Shown: piece after piece, positions 1 to 7,347 of the stretch
Layout: every line of letters starts with the position of its first letter
Position numbering within the stretch: the stretch's first letter is position 1
NCBI GenBank assembly: GCA_016867055.1
Contig: VGKN01000011.1
Location: 1-14,873 of the forward strand
DNA length: 14,873 bases
Reading direction: 5' to 3'
Origin: Candidatus Omnitrophota bacterium
GTDB taxonomy: Bacteria; Omnitrophota; Koll11; VGKN01
Program-made: the position numbers and the translations under genes
The notes under the pieces: model-generated
Database searches by the model: none
Seen by the model: only the letters and a program-made list of their open reading frames with translations
What the model was told of the DNA's origin: nothing

Positions 1-729
1 ATGAGCTCTTCCAATTACGATATTGGCCTTGCAAATGATGGAGATGCAGACAGGATAACAGCTATGGGGCCTGATGGTAGATTTATCAATGGTCAGAAGA
101 TGCTTTGTCTATTGCTTCTTCATATGATTGAGGATAGAAATCTTAAGGGGGCCATTGTGCGCTCCATTCAGACAACCCAAACCTTGGATAGAATCGCAAA
201 AAAGTATAATCTTAAGATTTACGAACGGCAGGTTGGCTTTAAACATGTCGCAAGACTTATGCGCACTAAGGATATATTAATCGGCGGAGAGGAATCAGGC
301 GGTATAGGTTATAAGGGTTATATCCCTGAAAGGGATGGTATCTTAGGAGGACTTCTTCTTTTGGAGATGCTTGCTAAAAGAAAAAAATCTATAATAGATA
401 TTATTGAAAAGATGGAAGAAGAATTTGGCAGGTTTTTTTATAAAAGGGAGGATATAAGACTTACTTTAAACGAGAGGGATAAAATCTTCAAGAGGCTCTC
501 TAATAGTATCAAGGGAAATTCCTTTGGAAAACCTATTAAAACCATAAAACGTTTAGGTGGACTGAAGTTGATATTTAAAGATGATTCCTGGATATTTTTT
601 AGGCCTTCTGGGACAGAATCTATCTTAAGGATATGCGCTGAGTCTTTTTCTGAAAAAGCTGTTAGCAAGCTTGTAGAGAAAGCCAAGGTTTTTTTATTGA
701 AAAATAAACATGAACAGAGAGCTCATTAG
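1..729 (+). CDS. Phosphohexomutase (phosphoglucomutase/phosphomannomutase family), C-terminal part
   Basis: This is the 3' part of an alpha-D-phosphohexomutase, a cytoplasmic enzyme that interconverts sugar 1- and 6-phosphates for glycan and cell-envelope precursors. Visible motifs are the metal-binding loop DGDADR at residues 13-18 of this reading, the sugar-binding loop GEESGG at 96-101, and the phosphate-binding RPSGTE at 201-206 in the C-terminal domain. Domain I with the catalytic phosphoserine is missing, so the gene begins upstream of the window and the ATG at base 1 is probably an internal methionine. GEESGG is more typical of phosphoglucomutase-type members than of GlmM (GEQSGH), but the substrate cannot be fixed from this fragment. 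Its last 20 nt overlap lepA, which suggests translational coupling. Confidence 0.9.
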   Translation: MSSSNYDIGLANDGDADRITAMGPDGRFINGQKMLCLLLLHMIEDRNLKGAIVRSIQTTQTLDRIAKKYNLKIYERQVGFKHVARLMRTKDILIGGEESGGIGYKGYIPERDGILGGLLLLEMLAKRKKSIIDIIEKMEEEFGRFFYKREDIRLTLNERDKIFKRLSNSIKGNSFGKPIKTIKRLGGLKLIFKDDSWIFFRPSGTESILRICAESFSEKAVSKLVEKAKVFLLKNKHEQRAH

Positions 730-2500
730 AAATTTTTGTATAATTGCGCATATAGACCACGGTAAATCTACATTGGCAGATAGAATCCTACAATTTACTG
801 GTGCAATCTCAGAAAGAGAGTTTAGGAACCAACTGCTTGACGATATGGACTTGGAAAGGGAAAGGGGTATAACAATAAAGGCAAGCGCTGTTAGGCTAAA
901 CTACAACCATAGCGATGGCAAGAGATACACCTTAAATCTAATAGATACCCCAGGTCATGTAGACTTCTCCTATGAGGTTTCAAAATCTCTTGCTGCATGT
1001 GAGGGCGCATTATTGGTGGTAGATGCAGCCCAGGGAGTTGAGGCACAGACAGTAGCAAATTACTATCTTGCAAAGGAGCATAATCTGACGATAATACCAG
1101 TTATAAATAAAATTGACCTCTCAAATGCCCAGCCAGAGGCGGTAGGTCTTCAGTTATCCGAGATTCTCAAGATAGAACAGACGCCAATCTTGGCAAGCGC
1201 GAAAAAAGGTATTGCAACAGAGGAGATTCTTAAAAATATCATTGAGAATATAACCCCTCCAAGAGGAGAAAAAGACAGACCCTTACAGGCCTTAATATTT
1301 GATTCTACCTATGATACATTTAGAGGGGTAGTTTTATACATAAGAATTTTTAATGGTACTATAAAAAAGGGACTTCCTATAACAATGATGGGAACTTTGA
1401 AATCTTATGTGGTAGAGGAGCTCGGGGTTCTTACTCCTAAGATGGTTTCCGTGGAGGAGTTATCAGATGGAGAGGTTGGTTTTTTAATCTGTAATATCAA
1501 GGAGCCTAAGGAGGTCCATATAGGGGATACAATCACAGCTGCTAAGATGCCTGCAAAAGAACCACTTAAATCTTATAGAAGGATAAAGCCCCTAGTATTC
1601 TGTGGCATATATCCAGTAAACAACAAGGATTTTTCTCTGTTGAGGGATGCCCTTGATAAACTGAGTCTAAACGATGCTTCTTTTATATACGAACCGGAGA
1701 AATCTGCTTCTTTAGGATTTGGATTTAGATGTGGATTCTTAGGACTTCTCCATATGGATATAGTTCAGGAAAGGCTTGAAAGAGAATTTGGTCTAAATCT
1801 AATTGCTACTACCCCGAGCGTCGTTTATAGGGTGATAAAAAATGATGGAAGTCCTATAGAAATAGATAACCCCACTAAACTCCCTCCCCCACCCCAGATT
1901 AAACAGATTGAAGAACCTTATATAAAGGCCTTTTTGATAGTACCTACTGATGCTGTTGGTGTGATAATGCAACTTTCGCAGGAAAGACGCGGTATACACA
2001 TATCCACCGAATATCTTGACATAAGCCGTGTGATGCTTACCTATGAATTTCCGCTTTCAGAGGTAATAGTGGATTTTTACGATAAGATTAAATCGGTAAG
2101 TCGAGGCTATGGCTCATTGGACTATGAATTCAAGGGATATCGCCCCAGTAAGCTTGCGAAACTTGACATACTTATAAATGGGATAGGTTGCGATGCACTC
2201 TCTTTTATAGTTGTAAAAGAAAAAGCATATATAAAAGGAAAACAGCTTGTTGAAAAATTGAGAGGGGTTATACCGAGGCAACTCTTTGAAGTGGCTATAC
2301 AAGCCTCCATAGGAGAAAGAATAATTGCGAGAGAGACCATAAGACCCCTTAAAAAGCATGTTACGGGAAAGTGTTACGGAGGAGATATTACAAGAAAGAG
2401 AAAACTCTGGGAGAAGCAAAAACTTGGCAAGAAACGTATGAAGCAGTTTGGGAAGGTAGAGATTCCTCAAGAAGCATTTATGACGGTATTAAAGATCTAA
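710..2500 (+). CDS. lepA: Elongation factor 4 (LepA), ribosome-associated translational GTPase
   Basis: This is a complete LepA/EF-4 of 596 residues, the usual family length. LepA is a GTPase that acts on the 70S ribosome or its assembly, usually at the membrane or in the cytosol. G motifs are clear: AHIDHGKS at 13-20 (P-loop), RGIT at 52-55 (switch I), DTPGH at 79-83 and NKID at 133-136. Domain II and the EF-G-like domains III and V follow, and the LepA-specific C-terminal domain ends in a lysine/arginine-rich stretch with [14 protein letters not shown], typical of LepA and absent from EF-G. The start at 710 gives the expected N-terminus ([15 protein letters not shown]) and lies inside the 3' end of the upstream mutase gene. 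lepB follows after 87 nt, the classical lepA-lepB neighbourhood. Confidence 0.98.
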   Translation: MNRELIRNFCIIAHIDHGKSTLADRILQFTGAISEREFRNQLLDDMDLERERGITIKASAVRLNYNHSDGKRYTLNLIDTPGHVDFSYEVSKSLAACEGALLVVDAAQGVEAQTVANYYLAKEHNLTIIPVINKIDLSNAQPEAVGLQLSEILKIEQTPILASAKKGIATEEILKNIIENITPPRGEKDRPLQALIFDSTYDTFRGVVLYIRIFNGTIKKGLPITMMGTLKSYVVEELGVLTPKMVSVEELSDGEVGFLICNIKEPKEVHIGDTITAAKMPAKEPLKSYRRIKPLVFCGIYPVNNKDFSLLRDALDKLSLNDASFIYEPEKSASLGFGFRCGFLGLLHMDIVQERLEREFGLNLIATTPSVVYRVIKNDGSPIEIDNPTKLPPPPQIKQIEEPYIKAFLIVPTDAVGVIMQLSQERRGIHISTEYLDISRVMLTYEFPLSEVIVDFYDKIKSVSRGYGSLDYEFKGYRPSKLAKLDILINGIGCDALSFIVVKEKAYIKGKQLVEKLRGVIPRQLFEVAIQASIGERIIARETIRPLKKHVTGKCYGGDITRKRKLWEKQKLGKKRMKQFGKVEIPQEAFMTVLKI

Positions 2501-2551
2501 TAATCATTATTCTCTTTTTATGACTATAGATTACCATTGGCCTATTACCAT

Positions 2552-2568
2552 ACAAAATAAAATTTTGT
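2552..2568 (+). repeat. A+T-rich hairpin before the lepB ribosome-binding site
   Basis: A perfect 7-bp inverted repeat (acaaaat at 2552-2558 and attttgt at 2562-2568, 3-nt loop) ends four bases before the lepB Shine-Dalgarno sequence. It has no T-run after it and is too A+T-rich to be a convincing terminator. It could be a weak mRNA hairpin or a chance palindrome. A 7-bp direct repeat (ttaccat at 2531-2537 and 2545-2551) lies just upstream. Confidence 0.3.
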
Positions 2569-2572
2569 TATT

Positions 2573-2590
2573 AGGAGGACCTAAAATTTG
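2573..2590 (+). promoter_or_regulatory. Strong Shine-Dalgarno defining a TTG start for lepB
   Basis: AGGAGG at 2573-2578 is followed after 9 nt by TTG at 2588-2590. No in-frame ATG is suitably placed near it. The strong ribosome-binding site, together with the conserved N-terminal transmembrane segment that follows at once, supports TTG as the real start codon. Confidence 0.75.
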
Positions 2591-3139
2591 AAGATTAAAC
2601 TACGTTTGCCCAGCAAAGCAATTGTCTATGAATATGTTGAGTCTATTGTTATAGCAGTAGTCCTTGCATTACTTGTCAGGACTTTTATAATGGGGGTTTT
2701 TAAGATACCTACCGGCTCAATGAGACCTACCCTTATTGAAGGAGACCACATATTTGTTAATAAATTTATATACCACTTTGTACCGCCAAAGAGAGGAGAG
2801 GCGATAGTATTTAAATCCACCGAAGAGAAGAAGAAATACCTTATAAAGAGATTGATAGCCTTTGGAGGAGAAACTGTTGAGATTAGGGATGGGAAAATTT
2901 ATATCAACGAAAAACCCCTGAATTCAAATTCCTTTTTGCAAAGATACTATTACAACAGAGGAGATTTTGGTGCTGAAGAGCAAAAGATAAAAGTGTCAGA
3001 CAATTCCTTTTATGTTCTCGGAGATAACAGTGCAAGCTCAAGGGATTCGAGGTACTGGGGATTTGTACCAAAGAGGAATCTGGTGGGAAAGGCCTTTCTA
3101 ATCTATTGGCCACTTAACAGGATAAGGATTATAAAATGA
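2588..3139 (+). CDS. lepB: Signal peptidase I
   Basis: This is a type I signal peptidase of 183 residues, a membrane-anchored serine/lysine protease that removes signal peptides from secreted proteins outside the cytoplasmic membrane. One N-terminal transmembrane segment spans about residues 17-38. Box B carries the catalytic Ser44 in PTGSMRPTL. The general base Lys87 lies in LIKRLIAFGGE (box D), and box E is GDNSASSRDSRYWG at about 145-158. Its length matches the short Gram-positive or minimal type and not the two-TM E. coli LepB of about 324 residues. The TTG start is supported by an AGGAGG ribosome-binding site. It follows lepA, with which it forms a likely operon. Confidence 0.96.
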   Translation: MKIKLRLPSKAIVYEYVESIVIAVVLALLVRTFIMGVFKIPTGSMRPTLIEGDHIFVNKFIYHFVPPKRGEAIVFKSTEEKKKYLIKRLIAFGGETVEIRDGKIYINEKPLNSNSFLQRYYYNRGDFGAEEQKIKVSDNSFYVLGDNSASSRDSRYWGFVPKRNLVGKAFLIYWPLNRIRIIK

Positions 3140-3201
3140 AGATTGATTTATAAAGGTAGTTATGATAAAATTTAATTTAAATGGATAGGGGGTGAAATGA
3201 G

Positions 3202-3663
3202 ATGAGAGTGGTTATAGTTAGTTTAATTTTACTTGTATTTGGTTTAGCAGGTTGTACAACAACCCAACAGGGCGCAGGTATAGGTACTCTTATAGGAGCA
3301 GGCACAGGTGCGATAATAGGCCATCAGAGTGGCCATACCAAAGAGGGAGCCCTCATAGGTGCGGCAGCTGGTGCAGCCGGCGGTGCGTTAATAGGAGATA
3401 TGATGGAGACAAAATTCTGTCCAACCTGTGGTCAGGGATTTACTGGAGGTGTTCGGAACTGCCCTAACGATGGAACTCCCTTAAGGTTTAAAGGTCAGAC
3501 AGCGGCAAGTGCCCAGACAGAGGCAACAACTACTGAGGAATTACAACATGCTCAACAGGCTGAGAAGTCACAGCCAAAATTCTGTTCTGGTTGCGGAAAG
3601 AGCTATCCGGACAGCGCTAAGTATTGTGCTGAATGCGGAACAGAATTGAAGTATAAAAAATAA
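3202..3663 (+). CDS. Glycine-zipper lipoprotein with two zinc-ribbon-like motifs
   Basis: This is a predicted lipoprotein of 153 residues. A short signal peptide ends in the lipobox LAGC (15-18), so Cys18 would be lipidated. Residues 24-66 form a glycine-zipper segment (repeated GxxxG/GxGxxxG spacing, including GAGTGAIIG and GAAAGAAGGALIG), like the membrane-inserting part of YMGG/OmpA-type glycine-zipper proteins. Two metal-binding-like modules follow. The first has C73-x2-C76 then CPNDG at 87-91, with Asp at the fourth position. The second is a full zinc ribbon with C128, C131, C142 and C145. A low-complexity Ala/Thr/Gln linker separates them. ATG 3202 is preceded by a purine-rich GGGGGTGA ribosome-binding site; the ATGs at 3181 and 3196 run straight into stops. 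Exact function is unknown; an envelope structural or stress role is inference. Zinc ribbons on an exported lipoprotein are unusual. Confidence 0.85.
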   Translation: MRVVIVSLILLVFGLAGCTTTQQGAGIGTLIGAGTGAIIGHQSGHTKEGALIGAAAGAAGGALIGDMMETKFCPTCGQGFTGGVRNCPNDGTPLRFKGQTAASAQTEATTTEELQHAQQAEKSQPKFCSGCGKSYPDSAKYCAECGTELKYKK

Positions 3664-3689
3664 TAGTAATTAGCAAAAGTCGTAGGGGA

Positions 3690-3717
3690 TTGTTAATTTA
3701 AAAACTTAACTTATAAC
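3690..3717 (+). promoter_or_regulatory. Possible promoter before pgsA
   Basis: TTGTTA (3690-3695) and TATAAC (3712-3717) are separated by 16 nt. The surrounding A+T-rich spacer also contains a second TATAAC (3725-3730) and an imperfect inverted repeat (taattagcaaaagt near 3667 against acttttagctaaatta ending near 3744). No Shine-Dalgarno is visible before pgsA. The call rests on weak consensus matches. Confidence 0.3.
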
Positions 3718-3748
3718 TTAAATCTATAACTTTTAGCTAAATTATTCT

Positions 3749-4312
3749 ATGAACTTAGCCAATAAATTGTCTATACTCAGGATTTTACTTGTGCCGTTTT
3801 TTATCGCATCGCTAGTCTATTATTCTCCCCAGCAGGAGGTCCTAAGGTTTGTTGCACTCAGCATATTTACTGTAGCAGTGCTTACGGACGCTGTTGATGG
3901 CTATATTGCGAGGATAAAAAATATCAAGACAAAATTAGGAACCTTTTTAGACCCGATAGCCGACAAACTTCTCTTAATCAGCGCCTTTATATGCCTGTCA
4001 GTAATAGGAAATATGCCAAAAGAACTTAGGCTTCCTGCATGGGTTCCTATTATTGTGGTTTCGAGAGATGCGATAATAATATTTGGCAGCCTGCTTATTT
4101 ATATAGTCGCAGGCTCTTTAAAGGTTATGCCAAGTTTACTTGGAAAGTTGACCACTTTTTTTCAGATGTTGACGATAATAGCCATGCTTCTTCAGTTTAA
4201 ATTTTCATTTATATTGTGGAATATCGCCATTATTTTTACTGTCTTATCCGGAATCGGGTATATAATACGAGGCAGTAAACTCTTCAATGGAGCCCAGGGT
4301 TCCTACCAATAA
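3749..4312 (+). CDS. pgsA: CDP-diacylglycerol--glycerol-3-phosphate 3-phosphatidyltransferase
   Basis: This 187-residue integral membrane enzyme transfers the phosphatidyl group of CDP-diacylglycerol to glycerol-3-phosphate, giving phosphatidylglycerophosphate and CMP, the committed step to phosphatidylglycerol. The CDP-alcohol phosphatidyltransferase signature is complete: D50-G51-x2-A54-R55-x8-G64-x3-D68-x3-D72, preceded by D47. It has several hydrophobic membrane segments, and the N-terminus NLANKLSILRILLVP is typical of PgsA. The ATG has no obvious Shine-Dalgarno. der starts 24 nt downstream. plsY and gpsA, which act in the same lipid pathway, lie within 3 kb, and this supports PgsA over other CDP-alcohol transferases such as PssA. 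Confidence 0.92.
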   Translation: MNLANKLSILRILLVPFFIASLVYYSPQQEVLRFVALSIFTVAVLTDAVDGYIARIKNIKTKLGTFLDPIADKLLLISAFICLSVIGNMPKELRLPAWVPIIVVSRDAIIIFGSLLIYIVAGSLKVMPSLLGKLTTFFQMLTIIAMLLQFKFSFILWNIAIIFTVLSGIGYIIRGSKLFNGAQGSYQ

Positions 4313-4336
4313 TAATTCCCATTATTCCCCTTAGAG

Positions 4337-5644
4337 ATGTCTGATTTTTCTGTTGCAATTGTTGGAAGGCCAAACGTAGGCAAATCATTTCTGTTTAATT
4401 CCCTTATTGGGAGAAGAAAAGCCATAGTTGATGAAACCCCAGGGGTAACCCGAGATAGACTCTTTGCAAGATTTAAACATAAAAAGAAAGAATTTACCCT
4501 TATAGATACAGGAGGAATTACCTTAAGTAAGAACGACACACTTTCAAGAAAGATTCTCCAGCAAACAAATCAAGCGATTAAGGAGGCAGATTTGTTGATT
4601 TTTGTATGCGATGTAAAAGAAGGGGTGTTGCCCTTAGACATAGAAATCTCTAACCTATTAAGAGAATTTCAGAAAGAGGTAATTTTAGTAGTAAATAAAG
4701 TGGATAATGAAAAATTGAGAAATTATGTAGATGAATTTTACCAACTTGGCTTAGGAGAACCACGACCTCTATCAGTTACCTGTAAATTAGGAATAAAGGA
4801 ATTATTAGATGAGATACTTGAGCACGTACAATTGTCGGAGGAATTGGTACTTTCTGAGAATGTGCTAAAGATAGCAATTGTTGGAAGGCCGAACGTAGGC
4901 AAATCCTCCTTTTTAAACTGTCTTTTGGGCGAGGAGCGTGTTATAGTTAGTGAGACTCCATATACTACCAGGGATGCCATAGACACCCTTCTTGTGAAAG
5001 ACAAGGTAAAATTTTTACTTATTGATACTGCAGGAATAGTCCACAAAAGAAAAATTAAGGATAGGATAACTTTCTATGGAAGGGTAAGAACAATAGAAAG
5101 CATAAGAAGGTCTGACGTATGCCTTGCGTTGATTGATGTGCGTGAAGGTATAGTTAAAGATGATATTAGGATAATTAATACAGTGATAGAAGAAGGTAAA
5201 TGTTGTATAATAGTTGTAAATAAGCTTGATTTAATAGAGAAACCCAACTTTGCTGAATATGAAAGCTACCTTTTAAAAAATTTACCCTTTTTGAAAAACT
5301 ACCCTATTGTATTAACCTCAGCTATAAGTGGTTTTAATGTGCTTGAAACACTTAATGTGGCAAAATCAATTTTTGAAAATTCAGTCTATAGAGTTCCTCA
5401 AGAACAACTTGATGATTTTTTAAAAAACAGGATTTTTGATAAAATTTCCTCATATCCTATGGATTTAGCAAGAAAAAATATAAAAATGTTTCAAAACTCT
5501 ATTAAACCACCAACCTTTTACATAAAGGCAAAAAAGAAAGATATACTGAAAAAAGAGATGTTAAGGTATATTGAAAACAAACTGAGGGAAAACTTCCCTT
5601 TTTTTGGTACACCCATAAGGATTTTATTAAATGACAGTAGTTAA
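4337..5644 (+). CDS. der: Ribosome biogenesis GTPase Der (EngA), tandem G domains
   Basis: This is Der/EngA of 435 residues, the normal family length. It is an essential double GTPase that binds the 50S subunit during its maturation. G domain 1 has GRPNVGKS at 10-17, the ETPGVTRD region, DTGG and NKVD at 120-123. G domain 2 has GRPNVGKS at 183-190, the SETPYTTRDAI switch, DTAG and NKLD at 295-298. A C-terminal KH-like domain occupies about 350-435. The second switch reads PYTTRD where most members have PGTTRD, a Gly-to-Tyr change. The two P-loop regions are almost identical at DNA level. The last 14 nt overlap plsY, which implies coupled translation. Confidence 0.97.
   Translation: MSDFSVAIVGRPNVGKSFLFNSLIGRRKAIVDETPGVTRDRLFARFKHKKKEFTLIDTGGITLSKNDTLSRKILQQTNQAIKEADLLIFVCDVKEGVLPLDIEISNLLREFQKEVILVVNKVDNEKLRNYVDEFYQLGLGEPRPLSVTCKLGIKELLDEILEHVQLSEELVLSENVLKIAIVGRPNVGKSSFLNCLLGEERVIVSETPYTTRDAIDTLLVKDKVKFLLIDTAGIVHKRKIKDRITFYGRVRTIESIRRSDVCLALIDVREGIVKDDIRIINTVIEEGKCCIIVVNKLDLIEKPNFAEYESYLLKNLPFLKNYPIVLTSAISGFNVLETLNVAKSIFENSVYRVPQEQLDDFLKNRIFDKISSYPMDLARKNIKMFQNSIKPPTFYIKAKKKDILKKEMLRYIENKLRENFPFFGTPIRILLNDSS
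4355..4386 (+). repeat. Der P-loop nucleotide repeat, copy 1
   Basis: This 32-bp stretch encodes the first Walker A region of der and matches 4874-4905 at 31 of 32 positions; the single difference is a synonymous A/G in the proline codon. The surrounding sequence of the two G domains has diverged strongly. Confidence 0.9.
4874..4905 (+). repeat. Der P-loop nucleotide repeat, copy 2
   Basis: This is the second copy of the 32-bp repeat at 4355-4386, encoding the second Walker A region of der, 519 bp downstream. Confidence 0.9.
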
Positions 5645-6266
5645 TTTATTATTTAACCTCTTGGGAATACTAATCTCTTACCTCATAGGTTCAATCCCAA
5701 CCGGTTTTATTATCGGAAGACTTATTAAGGGAATTGATATAAGAGAATATGGTAGTGGAAATATTGGCGCAACCAATGTGCTCAGGATTTTTGGGAAATT
5801 ACCCGCCTTACTTGTCTTGTTTTTTGATATTTTTAAGGGATACTTTGTGGTCCAGTTTTTTACAATGCTTCTGAATATCTACTTTCGTTATCTTGACCCA
5901 ATTTGTTTAAAAACTATTTTAGGTTTCTTTGTAGTGGTCGGACATATCTGGCCAGTTTTTCTAAAATTTAGAGGTGGAAAGGGTGTAGCCACGGCAATAG
6001 GCGTATTTTTAGCACTGGATTTAAAGATTTCGTTTTTTATATTTTCTCTCTGGTTAATTATTTTGGCAGTTTTTAAATATGTGTCTGTTTCTTCAATTGT
6101 AGTAGCTATCTTCTCACCTATATTTTTTTTGGTATTTAATGGTAGATTTGAACTGATTCTTTTTAGTTCAATATTGGCTTTTGTAATTTGTCTTAAGCAC
6201 AGGAATAACATAAAAAGACTAATTGAAGGGACTGAGAAGAAAATAGGGCAAAGGCTGCTTAGTTAA
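5631..6266 (+). CDS. plsY: Acyl-phosphate:glycerol-3-phosphate acyltransferase PlsY
   Basis: This 211-residue polytopic membrane enzyme transfers an acyl group from acyl-phosphate to the sn-1 position of glycerol-3-phosphate, the first step of phospholipid synthesis in most bacteria. All three PlsY signature loops are present: SIPTGF at 21-26 followed by GSGNIGATNVLR at 41-52, GHIWPVFLKFRGGKG at about 104-118, and HRNNIKRLIEGTEKKIG near the C-terminus. Hydrophobic segments between them fit the five-helix topology. The ATG lies inside the 3' end of der (14-nt overlap). PlsY depends on glycerol-3-phosphate made by GpsA, whose gene lies about 1.2 kb downstream. Confidence 0.95.
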   Translation: MTVVNLLFNLLGILISYLIGSIPTGFIIGRLIKGIDIREYGSGNIGATNVLRIFGKLPALLVLFFDIFKGYFVVQFFTMLLNIYFRYLDPICLKTILGFFVVVGHIWPVFLKFRGGKGVATAIGVFLALDLKISFFIFSLWLIILAVFKYVSVSSIVVAIFSPIFFLVFNGRFELILFSSILAFVICLKHRNNIKRLIEGTEKKIGQRLLS

Positions 6267-6293
6267 TATAAAAAAAAGTTAATTATTTTACTA

Positions 6294-6321
6294 TTGACAT
6301 TGAAAATTTATATACTATATT
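6294..6321 (+). promoter_or_regulatory. Sigma70-type promoter for the riboswitch operon
   Basis: A perfect TTGACA (6294-6299) is followed by TATATT (6316-6321) with 16-nt spacing. Transcription would start near 6328, about 70 nt before the aptamer. It lies just after the plsY stop and separates the c-di-GMP unit from the upstream block. Confidence 0.65.
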
Positions 6322-6390
6322 TAGATTAGAACTAACTGAAAATATTTTTTTTAAGATGAAACTAAAGACATTTTAAAATTAAAAAATAAT

Positions 6391-6516
6391 ACCCGATAAA
6401 GGCAAACCAGTCGCAAGACTGGGACATCCCGAAGGGGATCCCGAGGAGCCACTAAAAGGAAGTGGTTACGCTCGGGGCAAAGCCACGGGTCACCAAGTGA
6501 CAGCCGGGTTGCCGAA
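6391..6516 (+). promoter_or_regulatory. Cyclic-di-GMP-I riboswitch (GEMM-I) aptamer, with a 51-nt insertion
   Basis: The conserved GEMM-I elements appear in order. They are the 5' strand AAAGGCAAACC (6398-6408), a GNRA-capped hairpin ccagtc-gcaa-gactgg (6407-6422), GGGAC (6421-6425), GCAAAGCC (6477-6484), a short arm gtcac-caa-gtgac (6489-6501), and the 3' strand AGCCGGGTTGCCG (6502-6514). P1 pairs ggcaa (6401-6405) with ttgcc (6509-6513). In ordinary members GGGAC and GCAAAGCC are contiguous (GGGACGCAAAGCC); here 51 nt separate them. By comparison with the Vibrio cholerae Vc2 aptamer as I remember it, the ligand-contacting G and A correspond to 6401 and 6479, both retained. The gene pair downstream includes a PilZ c-di-GMP receptor, which fits this ligand. 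Confidence 0.9.
6426..6476 (+). other. Structured 51-nt insertion within the riboswitch junction
   Basis: The insert folds by eye into two helices. One is a small hairpin, atccc-gaag-gggat (6426-6439). The other is a longer two-part stem: cccgag (6440-6445) with ctcggg (6471-6476), enclosing agccact (6447-6453) with agtggtt (6461-6467) and an A-rich loop. Its ends fall exactly between the canonical C and G of GGGACGCAAAGCC. It may be an added aptamer arm or a small palindromic repeat that landed there. No second copy is present in this window. Confidence 0.75.
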
Positions 6517-6543
6517 GGAAGAAGGCGATTCGGCTTTCATTTT
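6511..6543 (+). terminator. Candidate riboswitch-controlled terminator
   Basis: GCCGAA (6511-6516) can pair with TTCGGC (6529-6534) across a 12-nt loop and is followed by TTTCATTTT. The first three stem bases are also the 3' end of aptamer P1 (ttgcc, 6509-6513), so ligand-stabilised P1 and the terminator hairpin are mutually exclusive. This predicts transcription read-through when c-di-GMP is bound. The T-tract is interrupted, so strength is uncertain. Confidence 0.55.
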
Positions 6544-6557
6544 AAAGGGGGATTAAA

Positions 6558-6932
6558 ATGCGTGAGATTCTATTCAGAAACCTGATTTCACAGGATAAAA
6601 AACACGCTGATATCTCTGTTAAGGAGGTTTTTGAAGACAAGGGTTTTGTGACGACTGCGGAGAAACGTTGTATTTATGTTATAAAAAAACAAGAGGTATC
6701 CAATCTTCCCTATGATTCAGCAGGGTTCTTAGGTGAGGAAATTTCAAGAAAAAATTGCTCAAAGAGGCAATTTTTTATTACAAAATTCCATGATGTAAAG
6801 AATAACGATGACTATTTAATCTTAAGGGTCTTAGGAGATTTTTATGTTGTATTCGCAAATCAACTCTTTCTCGTGACTTTTAAATATATAATGAAAATTA
6901 GACAAGAGAAGAAACAGCAAGTAAACGTATAA
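6558..6932 (+). CDS. Conserved-looking protein of unknown function under c-di-GMP riboswitch control
   Basis: This is a 124-residue soluble protein that I do not recognise as a named family. It has no signal peptide and no membrane segment. The N-terminus MREILFRNLISQDKKHADISV is followed by mixed alpha/beta-like sequence, a basic cluster around RKNCSKRQFFITKFHD (about 64-79), a hydrophobic beta-like segment ILRVLGDFYVVFANQLFLVTF (about 88-108), and a Lys/Gln-rich tail. The start is well supported by AAAGGGGGA (6544-6552) six nt before ATG. It is the first gene after the riboswitch and lies 20 nt before the PilZ gene, with which it is almost certainly co-transcribed. A role as c-di-GMP-regulated partner of the PilZ protein is inference from position only. 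Confidence 0.85.
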   Translation: MREILFRNLISQDKKHADISVKEVFEDKGFVTTAEKRCIYVIKKQEVSNLPYDSAGFLGEEISRKNCSKRQFFITKFHDVKNNDDYLILRVLGDFYVVFANQLFLVTFKYIMKIRQEKKQQVNV

Positions 6933-6952
6933 GTTTTAAAGAGGGTGATTAA

Positions 6953-7318
6953 ATGAACAAGTCCCTAATAGAAAGGAGAGGATTTAAAAGGGTAGAGGCA
7001 CACCTTCCTGTTATCTATAAGAATATGGTCTATATCACAAAATCCTGCGAAAAGGGCAGTCTTTCAAAAGACATAAGTATGGGAGGTGTAAGGCTTTTAA
7101 ATGATTTTGTTGCGGAATCAACAAAAATTTTGGTTGAGATTTATCTAAGAGATGATGATATACCTATAATTGCAAAGGGAGTGGTTGTTTGGGCGCAAAA
7201 GATTCCTTTTTCTGATAGATACTATGTAGGAGTTAGATTTACAGAAATTTCTGAGGCAAGTTTGAGCCGATTAAGACTTTATATTGAGCGTAAACTGAGT
7301 AAATTGGCAGCAGCGTAA
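6953..7318 (+). CDS. PilZ domain c-di-GMP receptor protein
   Basis: This is a 121-residue stand-alone PilZ domain, a cytoplasmic c-di-GMP receptor that usually signals to motility, pilus or exopolysaccharide machinery through protein contacts. The two binding motifs are present: the RxxxR element in ERRGFKR (R9 to R13) and the D/N-x-S-x-x-G element DISMGG at 40-45. The following beta-barrel includes IIAKGVVVWAQKI and YYVGVRFTEIS, ending in a helix of about 20 residues. GAGGGTGA (6940-6947) gives a good ribosome-binding site. It is the second gene of the riboswitch unit and is followed by a strong terminator. Thus the same second messenger probably controls both its production and its activity. 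Confidence 0.93.
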   Translation: MNKSLIERRGFKRVEAHLPVIYKNMVYITKSCEKGSLSKDISMGGVRLLNDFVAESTKILVEIYLRDDDIPIIAKGVVVWAQKIPFSDRYYVGVRFTEISEASLSRLRLYIERKLSKLAAA

Positions 7319-7347
7319 GAAAATAAGAAGGTATAGGTATTAAATTG

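Noticed and set aside
1..3. ATG at base 1 as the true start of the phosphohexomutase
   Set aside because: The catalytic-serine domain would be missing. The ATG lies a few residues before the metal-binding loop of domain II and is almost certainly internal.
2114..2470. Antisense 118-codon frame opposite the lepA C-terminus
   Set aside because: It is a shadow of conserved LepA sequence and has no independent support.
2552..2568. Intrinsic terminator between lepA and lepB
   Set aside because: The stem is A+T-only apart from one G-C pair and there is no T-run, so it is kept only as a weak hairpin.
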